Shown here: positions 24,915 to 34,002 of the stretch, one piece after another | Position numbering within the stretch: position 1 is the stretch's first letter | Layout: every line of letters starts with the position of its first letter | Assembly: GCA_023424015.1 (NCBI GenBank) | Contig: JAFAEM010000021.1 | Location: 1 to 49,768 of the forward strand | Direction of reading: 5' to 3' | DNA from: Bacteroidota bacterium | Lineage (GTDB): Bacteria > Bacteroidota > Bacteroidia > Chitinophagales > Chitinophagaceae | DNA length: 49,768 bases | Position numbers and translations under genes: made by a program | The notes under the pieces: generated by a model | Seen by the model: the letters and a program-made list of their open reading frames with translations, nothing else | The model's database searches: none | Told to the model about the DNA's origin: nothing

Positions 24915-25838
24915 TCACCCGTACCTCTCCCTCAGCAGCTTCATCATATACACATTAATCCCCCACTGATCAGCCACTGCCTGTTTGGTGTAGGGCAATG
25001 TCGGCATATAATCAGGAGGTCCAAACTCTGTGAGAATTGTCATCGTTTCTCCCTGTTTCTTTTTTCGCTCTGCAACTTTATCCCACCAGTCAAAATGTTG
25101 CTTCACCACCTTTTCCCATTCCGGCGCGCGGGGATCGTTTACCTGCGGGCCCTCGGGGTGACCAATACGTGCGTGAATATGTTCGGTTCGCTCCAGCGCT
25201 ATCTTCACCGTTTCCTGTTGATCCTCCAGCATAGTTTCATGCACATTGCACCAGTGCGATACATCGAAAGTGAGTTTCAGGGCAGGAAACTTCTCCGCAA
25301 ACTGTCGGGTGATATGCGCAGCAAACATGATCCTTGACCGATGCGTTTCATGGCAGATGGTAACACCTGACGAGGCTGCGAGATCAATAGTATGCTGAAC
25401 AAACGCGCTGTTTTGTTCAAAACTAAAATGATCGCGGCCGGAGTGACAATTAATATAAAGTGGCTTCTGTGCGCTATTCGTTGCTGCGGCCGTAGTTACC
25501 TTTTTAAAAAAATCAAGATGTTCTTTGAAATCCGTCTGCCATCCTCCGCAAAGGAAGCCGACTGCGAGGGAATGCTTTTTTAGCGCTGCAAATAGATCCT
25601 TTTGCCCATTGGCATCATCAGGCCACCATATCTCTATGCCATCATAACCTTCTTTTTTCGCAGCGGCACAGAATTGGTCGGTTGTTCCATGGAATCCCCA
25701 GTTGGTTGCCAGGATCTTTAACTCAAAATTTTTGTTCACGATAGCAGGTTTAAAAGGTGTTGCAAAAAGCTCTACCGATGGCAATAAAAAAGCGGAGCCC
25801 GCTGTGGTAGTAAGCTCTAAAAAATTACGACGATTCAA
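24915..25838 (-). CDS. Tat-exported sugar isomerase/epimerase-like TIM-barrel protein
   Basis: This member of the xylose isomerase-like / AP endonuclease 2 TIM-barrel superfamily would act on a sugar or keto-sugar. The N-terminus MNRRNFLELTTTAGSAFLLP is a twin-arginine signal, so the protein is folded before export and works in the periplasm. Barrel segments with likely metal ligands are EGYDGIEIWWP, ICHETHRSR, LTFDVSHW, HIHARIGHP and the C-terminal TILTEFGPP. It is 307 aa long and starts 29 bases after the DUF1501 gene. Together with Gfo/Idh/MocA and DUF1080 it forms the core of a 3-keto-sugar type cluster. Similar exported proteins have been assigned isomerase, epimerase or hydratase roles. 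Confidence 0.86.
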   Translation of the reverse strand: MNRRNFLELTTTAGSAFLLPSVELFATPFKPAIVNKNFELKILATNWGFHGTTDQFCAAAKKEGYDGIEIWWPDDANGQKDLFAALKKHSLAVGFLCGGWQTDFKEHLDFFKKVTTAAATNSAQKPLYINCHSGRDHFSFEQNSAFVQHTIDLAASSGVTICHETHRSRIMFAAHITRQFAEKFPALKLTFDVSHWCNVHETMLEDQQETVKIALERTEHIHARIGHPEGPQVNDPRAPEWEKVVKQHFDWWDKVAERKKKQGETMTILTEFGPPDYMPTLPYTKQAVADQWGINVYMMKLLRERYG

Positions 25839-25867
25839 TGATTCAATTTGAATTTTTATTTGATGAT

Positions 25868-27376
25868 CTATGCAATGATATCATGAATCACTTTTCCCGC
25901 CACATCGGTAAGCCTGAAAGGACGACCCTGGAAGGGGTATGTGAACTCTTCATGATTAAAGCCCAGCTGGTGCAATATGGTAGCCTGGATATCGAAAGGC
26001 TCCACTTTTCCGCTCAGGGCACTGTAACCGATCTCATCTGTTTCGCCGTGGGTATAGCCTCTCTTAATTCCTCCACCTGCCATCCACATTGTAAAGGCTT
26101 CAGTATGGTGGTCGCGACCTTTGTATGGGTTCTGTGCGCCATCGCGGTTTTCCATCATCGGTGTACGACCAAATTCACCACCCCATACTACCAGCGTTTC
26201 TTCAAGCAGTCCTCTTTGTTTCAAGTCAAGCAATAGGGCGGTGACCGGCTTGTCCATGCTTCGGTACTTATTGAGAATACCGACATTCAAAGCATTGCTG
26301 GCATTATCTCCATGTGCATCCCAACCCCAGTCGAAAAGTTGTACAAAACGAACGCCTTTCTCTACCAGCTTTCTCGCCAGCAAAACATTGTTGGCAAAAC
26401 AGGCTTTACCCGGCTGGGTGCCATACATGTCGTGTATGTATTGTGGTTCGTCATTTATATTCATTACTTCGGGTGCCGTGATCTGCATGCGGTAGGCCAT
26501 CTCATATTGAGAGATACGTGATAATATTTCCGGGTCCTGGTACTCCTCGTATTCCAGTTGGTTGGCTTTATTGATCGCATCGATCGAAGCTTTGCGAATA
26601 TTACGGCTCATACCATCAGGATCCTTAATAAACAAAACCGGATCGCCTTCACTACGGCATTGCACACCCTGGTATACCGAAGGAAGAAATCCACTTCCCC
26701 ATACGCTCTTACCGGCATCAGGAAAACTGCCACCGCTTGTCAGCACAACGAAACCTGGCAAGTTCTGGTTTTCGGTACCGAGACCATAGGTAACCCAGCT
26801 ACCCATACTGGGACGTCCCAACCTGGCACCGCCGGTATGCATCAGCAATTGTGCAGGCGCGTGATTGAATTGATCTGTTGTCACTGCTTTTAAAAATGAT
26901 ACTTCATCCGCTATGGTTGAAAAATGAGGAAGGTTATCACTTACCCAGGCGCCACTTTCTCCACGCTGTGCAAACTTTGCCTGAGGACCCAACATCTTCG
27001 GCACGCCGGTGATAAATGCAAATTGTTTTCCCTCCAGGAATGACTGGGGACAATCCTGTCCATCCATCTTTGCCAGTTCGGGTTTGTAGTCGAACAGCTC
27101 AAGCTGCGATGGTGCTCCTGCCATATGCAGGTAGATCACGCTTTTGGCGCGTCCTACAAAGGGTGGTGATTTTGGAAGTAACGGATGCGCAGGATCAAAA
27201 GCCAGGGAGGATGCAGCAGTCCTGCCCCGCCCGCAACTTCCCAATAATGATCCAATCGCCAGTGCTCCCAGGCCCATCGCGCTTTCTCGCAAAAAATGGC
27301 GACGTGTATGCAGTCTGAGGTTCGCTGCTTCTGCTTCCTTCACCAGGCGCTGATCGTGCAATTCTTTTTGTGTCAT
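25868..27376 (-). CDS. DUF1501 protein (Tat-exported, possible lipoprotein)
   Basis: This large periplasmic protein of the DUF1501 family has an alkaline phosphatase/sulfatase-like fold by family knowledge, with no proven reaction. A twin-arginine motif TRRHFLRES (R25-R26) is followed by a hydrophobic stretch ending LLGSC (C48), so it may be a Tat-dependent lipoprotein. Family segments are VIYLHMAGAPSQLELFDYKP, GGEFGRTPMMEN, GRDHHTEAFTMWMAGGG and the C-terminal DIQATILHQLG. DUF1501 genes are typically paired with DUF1549/DUF1553 cytochrome proteins, as here with the gene at 29663-32404. A paralogue lies at 37179-38624 beside a second PSD1 gene, which supports a functional pair. Confidence 0.92.
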   Translation of the reverse strand: MTQKELHDQRLVKEAEAANLRLHTRRHFLRESAMGLGALAIGSLLGSCGRGRTAASSLAFDPAHPLLPKSPPFVGRAKSVIYLHMAGAPSQLELFDYKPELAKMDGQDCPQSFLEGKQFAFITGVPKMLGPQAKFAQRGESGAWVSDNLPHFSTIADEVSFLKAVTTDQFNHAPAQLLMHTGGARLGRPSMGSWVTYGLGTENQNLPGFVVLTSGGSFPDAGKSVWGSGFLPSVYQGVQCRSEGDPVLFIKDPDGMSRNIRKASIDAINKANQLEYEEYQDPEILSRISQYEMAYRMQITAPEVMNINDEPQYIHDMYGTQPGKACFANNVLLARKLVEKGVRFVQLFDWGWDAHGDNASNALNVGILNKYRSMDKPVTALLLDLKQRGLLEETLVVWGGEFGRTPMMENRDGAQNPYKGRDHHTEAFTMWMAGGGIKRGYTHGETDEIGYSALSGKVEPFDIQATILHQLGFNHEEFTYPFQGRPFRLTDVAGKVIHDIIA

Positions 27377-27438
27377 TTCAACTCTTTTATTTTTTCACAA
27401 CATCCATCTTTTGATGGCAGATCACCTCATCAACCAGG

Positions 27439-28161
27439 TTAGGGCTTCAGGGGCCTCAATTTAATATTCTTAAACCACACACCACTGCCATGATCCTGTA
27501 AACAGATATGACCTTTCTTCGCGATGCCATATCCGGGTGTGTCCTTCCATTTACCCTCGGCTTTGCGTTTATTCCAGTCGGGGGTCCATGCTTCAAATTC
27601 CAGCACTTTCACACCATTTAGCCAATGTTCCCTCTGTGCTCCTTTCACTACGATCCTGGTTGTATTGTACTGTCCGGGTGGACGCGTGGCCTTTACCGTC
27701 GGCGTGTACATAGCATAATCAGCACCAGTCTTTTGCCAGTCCTCGAGCTTATCGGGATATCCATCATCATCTATCAGTTGATATTCCGGACCGGTGAGAT
27801 AGGCAGCAGGTGCGTCTTCCGTGACATGATACATGATCCCACTGTTACCTCCGGCTGCAATCTTCCAGTCGATTGAGAGTTCATAGTTTTCAAATTGATC
27901 TGAGGTCACTAAATCACCTCGCAGGTCAGACTTATCTGTTTCACTTCCTTTGCAATAAATCTCACCATTCTTCACGCCCCAACAATCTGCCGGTTTGTTT
28001 TGATACATACGCCAGCCATTAAGCGTTTTACCATCAAATAATAACTGCCATCCCTCTTTCTTTTCGGTGGCCGACAATGTATTATCCTTTTGTCTATTAA
28101 ATGAAGCTAAAACCATACAGCTTGCGATTAAGAGAGTTCCAAAAAATATCTTTTTATTCAT
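27439..28161 (-). CDS. DUF1080 (3-keto-disaccharide hydrolase-type) protein
   Basis: This exported beta-jellyroll protein is of the DUF1080 family, whose characterised members cleave 3-keto-glycosides by hydrolysis or elimination. It opens with an N-terminal signal peptide. MNKKIFFGTLLIASC contains a lipobox-like IASC at 12-15, but hydrophobic sequence continues after it, so ordinary signal cleavage is as likely. The mature part starts WQLLFDGKTLNGWRMY and has GGNSGIMYHV, GPEYQLIDD and the C-terminal CLQDHGSGVWFKNIKLRPL, all family hallmarks. At 240 aa it is a single domain. It lies directly after the oxidoreductase gene, the arrangement expected if the latter makes the 3-keto substrate. Confidence 0.92.
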   Translation of the reverse strand: MNKKIFFGTLLIASCMVLASFNRQKDNTLSATEKKEGWQLLFDGKTLNGWRMYQNKPADCWGVKNGEIYCKGSETDKSDLRGDLVTSDQFENYELSIDWKIAAGGNSGIMYHVTEDAPAAYLTGPEYQLIDDDGYPDKLEDWQKTGADYAMYTPTVKATRPPGQYNTTRIVVKGAQREHWLNGVKVLEFEAWTPDWNKRKAEGKWKDTPGYGIAKKGHICLQDHGSGVWFKNIKLRPLKP

Positions 28162-28252
28162 GCTTAGAATTGTTTGAATTCATGTAATTAAATGTTCGGC
28201 TTTATTTTCATTCCGGGTATGATCAATATCAGACGGGGGCGTCAGACGTTGA

Positions 28253-29614
28253 TCAACCTAACTTCAGTTTCACCGGGTCCCACTTCACGGGTTTATCTGT
28301 GAAATAACTATCGTTGCATAACAATGCCGGTGCAGCTGCACGATATCCAAATAACGCATCTTCCACCACCGGTTTCTTTTCGCGGATGGCGGTAAAGAAA
28401 TTATTAAAATGGTCGTAGTGCGCACCTTTATATCCTTTCTCTACCTCATAGACGGTCGTATTTGGTGGCATGATTTTCTTACGCTCATATGCGTTCGGGT
28501 TATTCTTATTCAGCTTGGTTGCCATTAGTGGATCATCTGATGGCGCATAAGCTTTATTACGCGTAAGGGTTACGCGATCCCATTCCACGTTCATACTGCC
28601 TTCGCTGCCCACCAGTCGCAAATAGGTGCTATCGGCGGTGCCGTCAACAAAATTCACGCGCAGAGATAAATTAAAGCCCGGGTGCTCGGGAGTTTCGGGA
28701 TAGTCAAACATACCCATCAGCACATCGGGTACTTCGCGGCCATCCTTCCAAAAACGCAAACCGCCCATGGCCATAATTTTTTGCGGCCCCTTTGAATTGG
28801 TAATAAAATGCAGGCTGGAAAAAAGATGTACAAACAGGTCACCCGATACACCAGTGCCATAATCCCGGTAACAGCGCCAGCGGAAAAAGCGCTTCGCGTC
28901 GAATGGGCGATCAGGGTATTTGTTTAAAAACATCTTCCAGTCCACCGTATTCTCGTTGCCATTTGCCGGGATAGTATATTGCCAGGCGCCTTCCGGTGAG
29001 TTGCGGGCCCAGAAACCTTCCGCATAATTCAATTGACCTATCGCGCCGGCTGCCAGTAATTCTTTTGCCTTTTCATTTCCCAGCGAACTCACGCCCTGGC
29101 TGCCCACTTCAAATACCACTTTATTCTTATGCTGCGCATCCACCACGGCCTGGCCCTCTGACACGCTATGCACCATCGGCTTCTCACAATAAACAGATTT
29201 GCCACTGTTCATAGCCGCCACAGAGATATCCTTGTGCCAATGGTCGGGAGTAGCCACAATCACCGCATCGATATCCTTGCGTTGCACGATCTCGCGATAA
29301 TCGCGGGTTGTGAAAATATCATTGCCATAAATTCTTTTTGCATCAGCGAGGCGACCGTCGTAAAGATCGCAGGCCGCGACCAGCTTTACACCCGGCACCG
29401 TAATAGCGGTATTGGCATCCGCCTGACCCATGCCACCCGCGCCGATCACCGCGACCTGGATATGATCGTTCGCACTAAATTTCTTAATCCGCTTTAATTG
29501 CTCAATACGTGATGCCTGTTCACCTGCTTGCAATACTTCCGGCAGCAGGGTAGCGCCAACAACTCCTGTCGTTAGTTTCTGTAAGAAGTTTCTCCTGGTG
29601 GTGTGTTTACTCAT
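28253..29614 (-). CDS. Tat-exported Gfo/Idh/MocA family oxidoreductase
   Basis: This NAD(P)-dependent sugar dehydrogenase of the Gfo/Idh/MocA family is probably a glycoside or sugar oxidoreductase acting at C3 (inference from context). The N-terminus TTRRNFLQKLTTG is a Tat signal, consistent with export carrying a tightly bound nicotinamide cofactor. The Rossmann motif IGAGGMG is at about 57-63 and the catalytic-lysine segment EKP at 144-146. GDLFVHLFSSLHF and a C-terminal HYDHFNNFF complete the typical features. At 453 aa it belongs to the long exported subgroup. It is followed by DUF1080 after 91 bases and preceded by the PSD1 gene after 48 bases. Confidence 0.92.
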   Translation of the reverse strand: MSKHTTRRNFLQKLTTGVVGATLLPEVLQAGEQASRIEQLKRIKKFSANDHIQVAVIGAGGMGQADANTAITVPGVKLVAACDLYDGRLADAKRIYGNDIFTTRDYREIVQRKDIDAVIVATPDHWHKDISVAAMNSGKSVYCEKPMVHSVSEGQAVVDAQHKNKVVFEVGSQGVSSLGNEKAKELLAAGAIGQLNYAEGFWARNSPEGAWQYTIPANGNENTVDWKMFLNKYPDRPFDAKRFFRWRCYRDYGTGVSGDLFVHLFSSLHFITNSKGPQKIMAMGGLRFWKDGREVPDVLMGMFDYPETPEHPGFNLSLRVNFVDGTADSTYLRLVGSEGSMNVEWDRVTLTRNKAYAPSDDPLMATKLNKNNPNAYERKKIMPPNTTVYEVEKGYKGAHYDHFNNFFTAIREKKPVVEDALFGYRAAAPALLCNDSYFTDKPVKWDPVKLKLG

Positions 29615-29662
29615 TTAGGGTTTTACTTTTTGCTTTTCTTATTAAATTTTAAATACTCGTAT

Positions 29663-32404
29663 TTAATTCTTCATGACGATTTCGTCAAGGTTGAGCATTG
29701 CATTGGCCACCACCACCAGCGCAGCGGTTGTAGGTTTTGCATGCTCGTTATTTACACCGATCATCTCGCAGGTCTTATGTTCGTCGTCGCTGAACTCATT
29801 TAAAGCCTCTTTGTACAAACCCGTAAAAATATCCAGGGTTGCTTTGGGCATCGGCTTGAACAGCATGATCTCGTACCCCTTAGCGATTTGCTGTGCTACA
29901 TCTTTGGAGTCCGATTCCTGTTGCATACGCAACGCGAAATGGCGGGCCATATCGAGATAGGCTGAATCGTTCAGCGTAACCAGGGCCTGCAGGGGTGTAT
30001 TGGTACGAATACGACGGGCAGTACACAGTACTCTTTGTACACCATCAAAGCTGATCATTGATGGATAGGGTGATGTGCGTTTCCAATACGTATAGACTGC
30101 CCTGCGGTATTGATCTTCACCTTCGCTATTCTTCCATCTTTCACCGTTGTAAGGAGAAAGCCAGATGCCTTCCGGCTGCCAGGGCATCACACCGGGGCCA
30201 TACATTTTTGGGCTCAGTTTTCCACTCACACATAAATGCTGATCGCGCAGCTGTTCAGCACTCAGCCTGATACGCGGTCCCCTGGCGTAAAACTTATTGG
30301 CGAGGTCTTTTCTTTTCAACTCCTCGGTAAGTTTTGAATCCTGCCGGTAGGTTGCGCTCATCACTATTTCCTTCAGGGCTTTTTTAATGCTCCAGCCATG
30401 ATCGTTCATCAGCTTCCAGGAAAGATGATCCAGTAATTCCTGATGTGTGGGTGGCATGCCCTGCGTGCCGAAATCCTCCAGTGTTTCAGCAATGCCGGTT
30501 CCAAACAACTGCTCCCAGAGACGATTGACCATGGTTCTTGACACCAGCGGATTTTTTTTATCCGTTAGCCACATCGCTAAACCCAGTCTGTTCTTTGGCG
30601 CCTTGTCGGGCATGGCAAAACTCAGCGAATTAGGTACGGCTGGTTCCACCTCTTTTCCCAATGTTTTCTGATTACCTCTTTCAAATACAAATGTCTTTCG
30701 CCAGAGATTGGAGGGATTCTCTACCATCACTGGTGTAGAGGGCACATCAGCTGTTGCCAGTTGCCAAAATGATTTCTTTATAGCATCATAACCCGGCGCT
30801 TCTTTACCTGGAATCGAAGGCAGGAAAGCGAAATTGTCAAAGATGATAGCGAACTGATCAAAGCCTGATGGCAGACTGGCATTGTCATAAGTCAGGTATA
30901 CATCATGCACGCCTTTTTGCGGGGTAAAACTGACCGTTTCCTTTCTCCATCTGTCTATCGCTCGGATATTATAGGTTGCAAACACCGGCCCGTCGGGTGC
31001 ATCCATTCTTAGTTTTAAGACACCATTGCTTTTATTGGAATAAAAATTCCAAATCATTTGCGACACATTCTCCAGGTCAACATGCTTCAGTCTCGCTATG
31101 GAATGGTTACGCATAGCCAGTGCATAGTTCTTTCCTGCGATCACGGCATTGACCATGCTGTCAGCGGTAGTTGAGTTGATGGCCGGCTGACCGGTACGCA
31201 GGAATTTCTTAAATCGCCGGGCTTCTTCCGCAGAAGAATGTTCACGAACCCATTCTGTGACCTGCTCCAGTTTTTGCTTTAAGCTATCAGGGAAATCCCG
31301 CAACAACGGGTACTCACCCGGTGTGTCTTCATCACGTGTATTGTTGAAGAAGGCGAAGAATTTATAGTATTCATCGTGGCGGAAAGGATCATAGGGATGG
31401 CTATGACATTGTACACAGGCAAACGTGGTTCCCATCAGCGATTCCCAGGTTGTATTAACGCGATCCATGACAGCAGCCACCCTGAACTCTTCATTATCGG
31501 TGCCACCTTCATCATTAGTCATCGAGTTGCGACTAAACGCTGTGGCGATATACTGCGCGTCCGTTGGATCGGGCAGCAGATCACCAGCGATCTGTTCGGT
31601 AAGGAACTGATCATAGGGTTTGTCTTCATTAAAAGCCTGGATCAGCCAGTCGCGGTATTTCCATATCGTTCTTCCCCCATCAGATTCGTATCCTTTTGTG
31701 TCGGCATACCTGGAAAGATCCAGCCAGAGAGAAGCCCAGCGCTCCCCGAAATGCAGCGAAGAAAGCAGGGAATCCACCAATACTTCATAGGCCTTATCAT
31801 CATTGCTTTTTAAATATTGTTGCGCAAGACTTGCCGGGGGATACATGCCGATCAGGTCAAGGCTTACCCGTCGCAACAAGGTCGGTTTGTCAGCTTCACC
31901 CGATGGTGTTAGTCCTTCCTGGTCAAGTTTCTCAAAAATAAACCTGTCGATATCATTGCGGACCCATTTGCTGCTCACATCAGGCAGGGCAGTTTCGGCA
32001 ACGGGCAGGTAAGCCCAGTGATCACCCCATTTTGCGCCCTGCCGGATCCAGCGTTTTAAAATACTGATCTCATCTTTACTTAAAGGCTCGTGCTTGTATG
32101 GCATGCGTTCCTCGGGGTCGTTGATCGTGATCCGACGGATCATCTCGCTTCCTTCAGGGTCCCCCGGAATGATGGCCGGCTTACCCGATTCTGTGACAGC
32201 CAGTGCATCTTCACGAAATAGTACGCTAAAACCACCTTTAGCTTTCACACCACCGTGACAGGTAATGCATTTTTTATTTAGGATAGGCTTGACATCGGCG
32301 CTAAAGTCAACCTGGGGCGCCGGCCAGAAAAAACGATAGCTGGCATAAGCCGCAATCAACAAACCTATGACGAGAAGAAATTTTTTGTTTAGCAGGAACT
32401 TCAT
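29663..32404 (-). CDS. PSD1-type protein: planctomycete cytochrome C, DUF1549 and DUF1553 domains
   Basis: This large membrane-anchored haem protein has an N-terminal helix (7-25), then a PSCyt1 domain with CITCH at 46-50. The DUF1549 (PSCyt2) domain has a second haem motif CVQCH at 330-334. A domain insertion at about 425-545 looks like a carbohydrate-binding jellyroll (CBM6-type, with GVHDVYLTYDN). The DUF1553 (PSD1) C-terminal half includes NPLVSRTMVNRLWEQLFG and NTPLQALVTLNDSAY. By family knowledge these proteins occur with DUF1501 and sugar-catabolism genes and are suspected of periplasmic redox work. It is the first gene of the 14-kb minus-strand run, and the 239-base AT-rich spacer upstream should hold the promoter. 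Confidence 0.92.
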   Translation of the reverse strand: MKFLLNKKFLLVIGLLIAAYASYRFFWPAPQVDFSADVKPILNKKCITCHGGVKAKGGFSVLFREDALAVTESGKPAIIPGDPEGSEMIRRITINDPEERMPYKHEPLSKDEISILKRWIRQGAKWGDHWAYLPVAETALPDVSSKWVRNDIDRFIFEKLDQEGLTPSGEADKPTLLRRVSLDLIGMYPPASLAQQYLKSNDDKAYEVLVDSLLSSLHFGERWASLWLDLSRYADTKGYESDGGRTIWKYRDWLIQAFNEDKPYDQFLTEQIAGDLLPDPTDAQYIATAFSRNSMTNDEGGTDNEEFRVAAVMDRVNTTWESLMGTTFACVQCHSHPYDPFRHDEYYKFFAFFNNTRDEDTPGEYPLLRDFPDSLKQKLEQVTEWVREHSSAEEARRFKKFLRTGQPAINSTTADSMVNAVIAGKNYALAMRNHSIARLKHVDLENVSQMIWNFYSNKSNGVLKLRMDAPDGPVFATYNIRAIDRWRKETVSFTPQKGVHDVYLTYDNASLPSGFDQFAIIFDNFAFLPSIPGKEAPGYDAIKKSFWQLATADVPSTPVMVENPSNLWRKTFVFERGNQKTLGKEVEPAVPNSLSFAMPDKAPKNRLGLAMWLTDKKNPLVSRTMVNRLWEQLFGTGIAETLEDFGTQGMPPTHQELLDHLSWKLMNDHGWSIKKALKEIVMSATYRQDSKLTEELKRKDLANKFYARGPRIRLSAEQLRDQHLCVSGKLSPKMYGPGVMPWQPEGIWLSPYNGERWKNSEGEDQYRRAVYTYWKRTSPYPSMISFDGVQRVLCTARRIRTNTPLQALVTLNDSAYLDMARHFALRMQQESDSKDVAQQIAKGYEIMLFKPMPKATLDIFTGLYKEALNEFSDDEHKTCEMIGVNNEHAKPTTAALVVVANAMLNLDEIVMKN

Positions 32405-32643
32405 AATGGCAATCTGGTGCTAATTTGATCGTTGGATTGTAAAAGCCTTAAGCTTCTAAAGTTACGACATTTAAAGACTGGTTTTGGGAACCTGCAATGA
32501 TCAATCGTTTGCTTATTATTTCTTAAAAAGCAGCTTCCGTGTTATTAAATTAAAATATGTGATTGGCCTGAGTGCTTCTACGAATTTTTCGTTTTTTTTA
32601 TACGATGAATTATTAACCAATCGTTCGTTTGAATAATATAACG

Positions 32644-34002
32644 TTAAGGGAATGCACCCTGCAATTTATACACCCAGGCGTATTGGCAGGGATTCTGAGC
32701 CGGGCTCAAAGCCGGTGCAGTGATGGTTAATTTACCCGCGCTTTGTTTAAATCGGATCTTTCCAGCATACCCTGGCATCGATATCGACTTTATGCCAGGC
32801 ATACCTGGAAGATTGATTTCATTTTTCCATTTTGTGACGATCAGGTAGATATCTTTTCCTTTTCTTGTAAAGTGAAAGCCTTCGTCTTTTAAAGTGGGAG
32901 CGTCTTTCCAGGCCATGGTTTCATATATAGCTTCACCATTCACCCCCAACCAGTCTCCAATATCTTTCAGTCTTTGCTGCATGATAACCGGTATCGTTCC
33001 ATCAGCCGCCGGGCCTATATTCAACAATAGATTACCCCCGCGTGAAACGATATCGATTAGTTGATGTACGAGTTGTTCACTGCTGGCATACTGCTCGAGG
33101 TTTTCATTGCGGTTATAACCAAAAGACTCCCCAATACCCCGGCATTCTTCCCAGGGTTTATCCAGACCGGATTTGCCGCTTCCATACTCTGACGTATTAA
33201 AACCTCCTTTGTCCCGGCCGCTTCCCCACCTGTCATTGGTAACTACAGTGTTTTTAACAGGCGATTCATTGTACAGCCATTGCAAAAAATCACGGCTGCG
33301 CCAAACTGTATCCGAATGATCCCATTCCCCATCGGGCCATATGATATCCGGCTGGTACCTGGTCACAAGGTCTTTTAACTGGGGGAGCATATGCTGGTCA
33401 ACATACTTCTTTACATCCTGCCGGTAAAGCGGGTTGTACCATTCATATAAGGAATAATAAAAACCCATGTGCAGGCCGGCGTTTTTTACAGCAGTTGAAA
33501 GTTCACCCGCGAGATCGCGATGCGGACCTGCATCGACCGCGTTCCAGTTCCAGGCCTGCACGCTGGGCCACAATGCAAATCCATCATGGTGTTTGCTGGT
33601 GAGCACAACATAACGGGCACCGGCACTCTTAAATATTTCGGCCCATTTGGCAGGATCAAAAAGCTCGCAGGTAAACAGGGGCGCGAAGTCCTGGTATTTA
33701 AAATTGGGACCATAATTTTTTGCATGAAAGGCAGTAAATTCTTTATGAATATTAAGCTTGGTATTGTTCAATCTTTCCCAATACCATTCGGAATAATTAC
33801 TTCCAAATCCATCGGCATTGGAATTGGTGGCCCAGGACGGCACGCTATAGAGACCCCAGTGTATAAAAATGCCAAATTTCGCATTGGTAAACCATGACGG
33901 GATTGGCCTGGTGTTCAGGGATTCCCAGGTGGCCTGGTAGGGTTGCTGGGAATGTGTTTTCGAAAAGAAAAGAAGGATAGCAGTAATTAATAAATATCGC
34001 AT
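32644..34002 (-). CDS. GH29 alpha-L-fucosidase
   Basis: This is a secreted fucosidase of 452 aa. A signal peptide ends near residue 19 (SKTHSQ). The barrel shows FGIFIHWGLYSVPSW near 43-57, SKHHDGFALWPS near 136-147 and IIWPDGEWD, where D224 is the expected nucleophile. The C-terminal beta domain is short. The sequence resembles GH29 subfamily A, unlike the discoidin-bearing enzyme at 18388-19815, so the two probably cleave different linkages. It is separated from the PSD1 operon by 239 bases and is divergent from the plus-strand cluster across a 0.7-kb repeat-rich spacer. It may be transcribed on its own or together with the downstream operon. Confidence 0.93.
   Translation of the reverse strand: MRYLLITAILLFFSKTHSQQPYQATWESLNTRPIPSWFTNAKFGIFIHWGLYSVPSWATNSNADGFGSNYSEWYWERLNNTKLNIHKEFTAFHAKNYGPNFKYQDFAPLFTCELFDPAKWAEIFKSAGARYVVLTSKHHDGFALWPSVQAWNWNAVDAGPHRDLAGELSTAVKNAGLHMGFYYSLYEWYNPLYRQDVKKYVDQHMLPQLKDLVTRYQPDIIWPDGEWDHSDTVWRSRDFLQWLYNESPVKNTVVTNDRWGSGRDKGGFNTSEYGSGKSGLDKPWEECRGIGESFGYNRNENLEQYASSEQLVHQLIDIVSRGGNLLLNIGPAADGTIPVIMQQRLKDIGDWLGVNGEAIYETMAWKDAPTLKDEGFHFTRKGKDIYLIVTKWKNEINLPGMPGIKSISMPGYAGKIRFKQSAGKLTITAPALSPAQNPCQYAWVYKLQGAFP

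Noticed and set aside
27439..28161. DUF1080 protein as a definite lipoprotein
   Set aside because: The IASC lipobox is followed by more hydrophobic residues, so ordinary signal peptide cleavage is equally likely.
18388..34002. Classical polysaccharide utilisation locus
   Set aside because: Several glycosidases are present, but no SusC-like TonB receptor, SusD-like lipoprotein, hybrid two-component system or anti-sigma pair is found.
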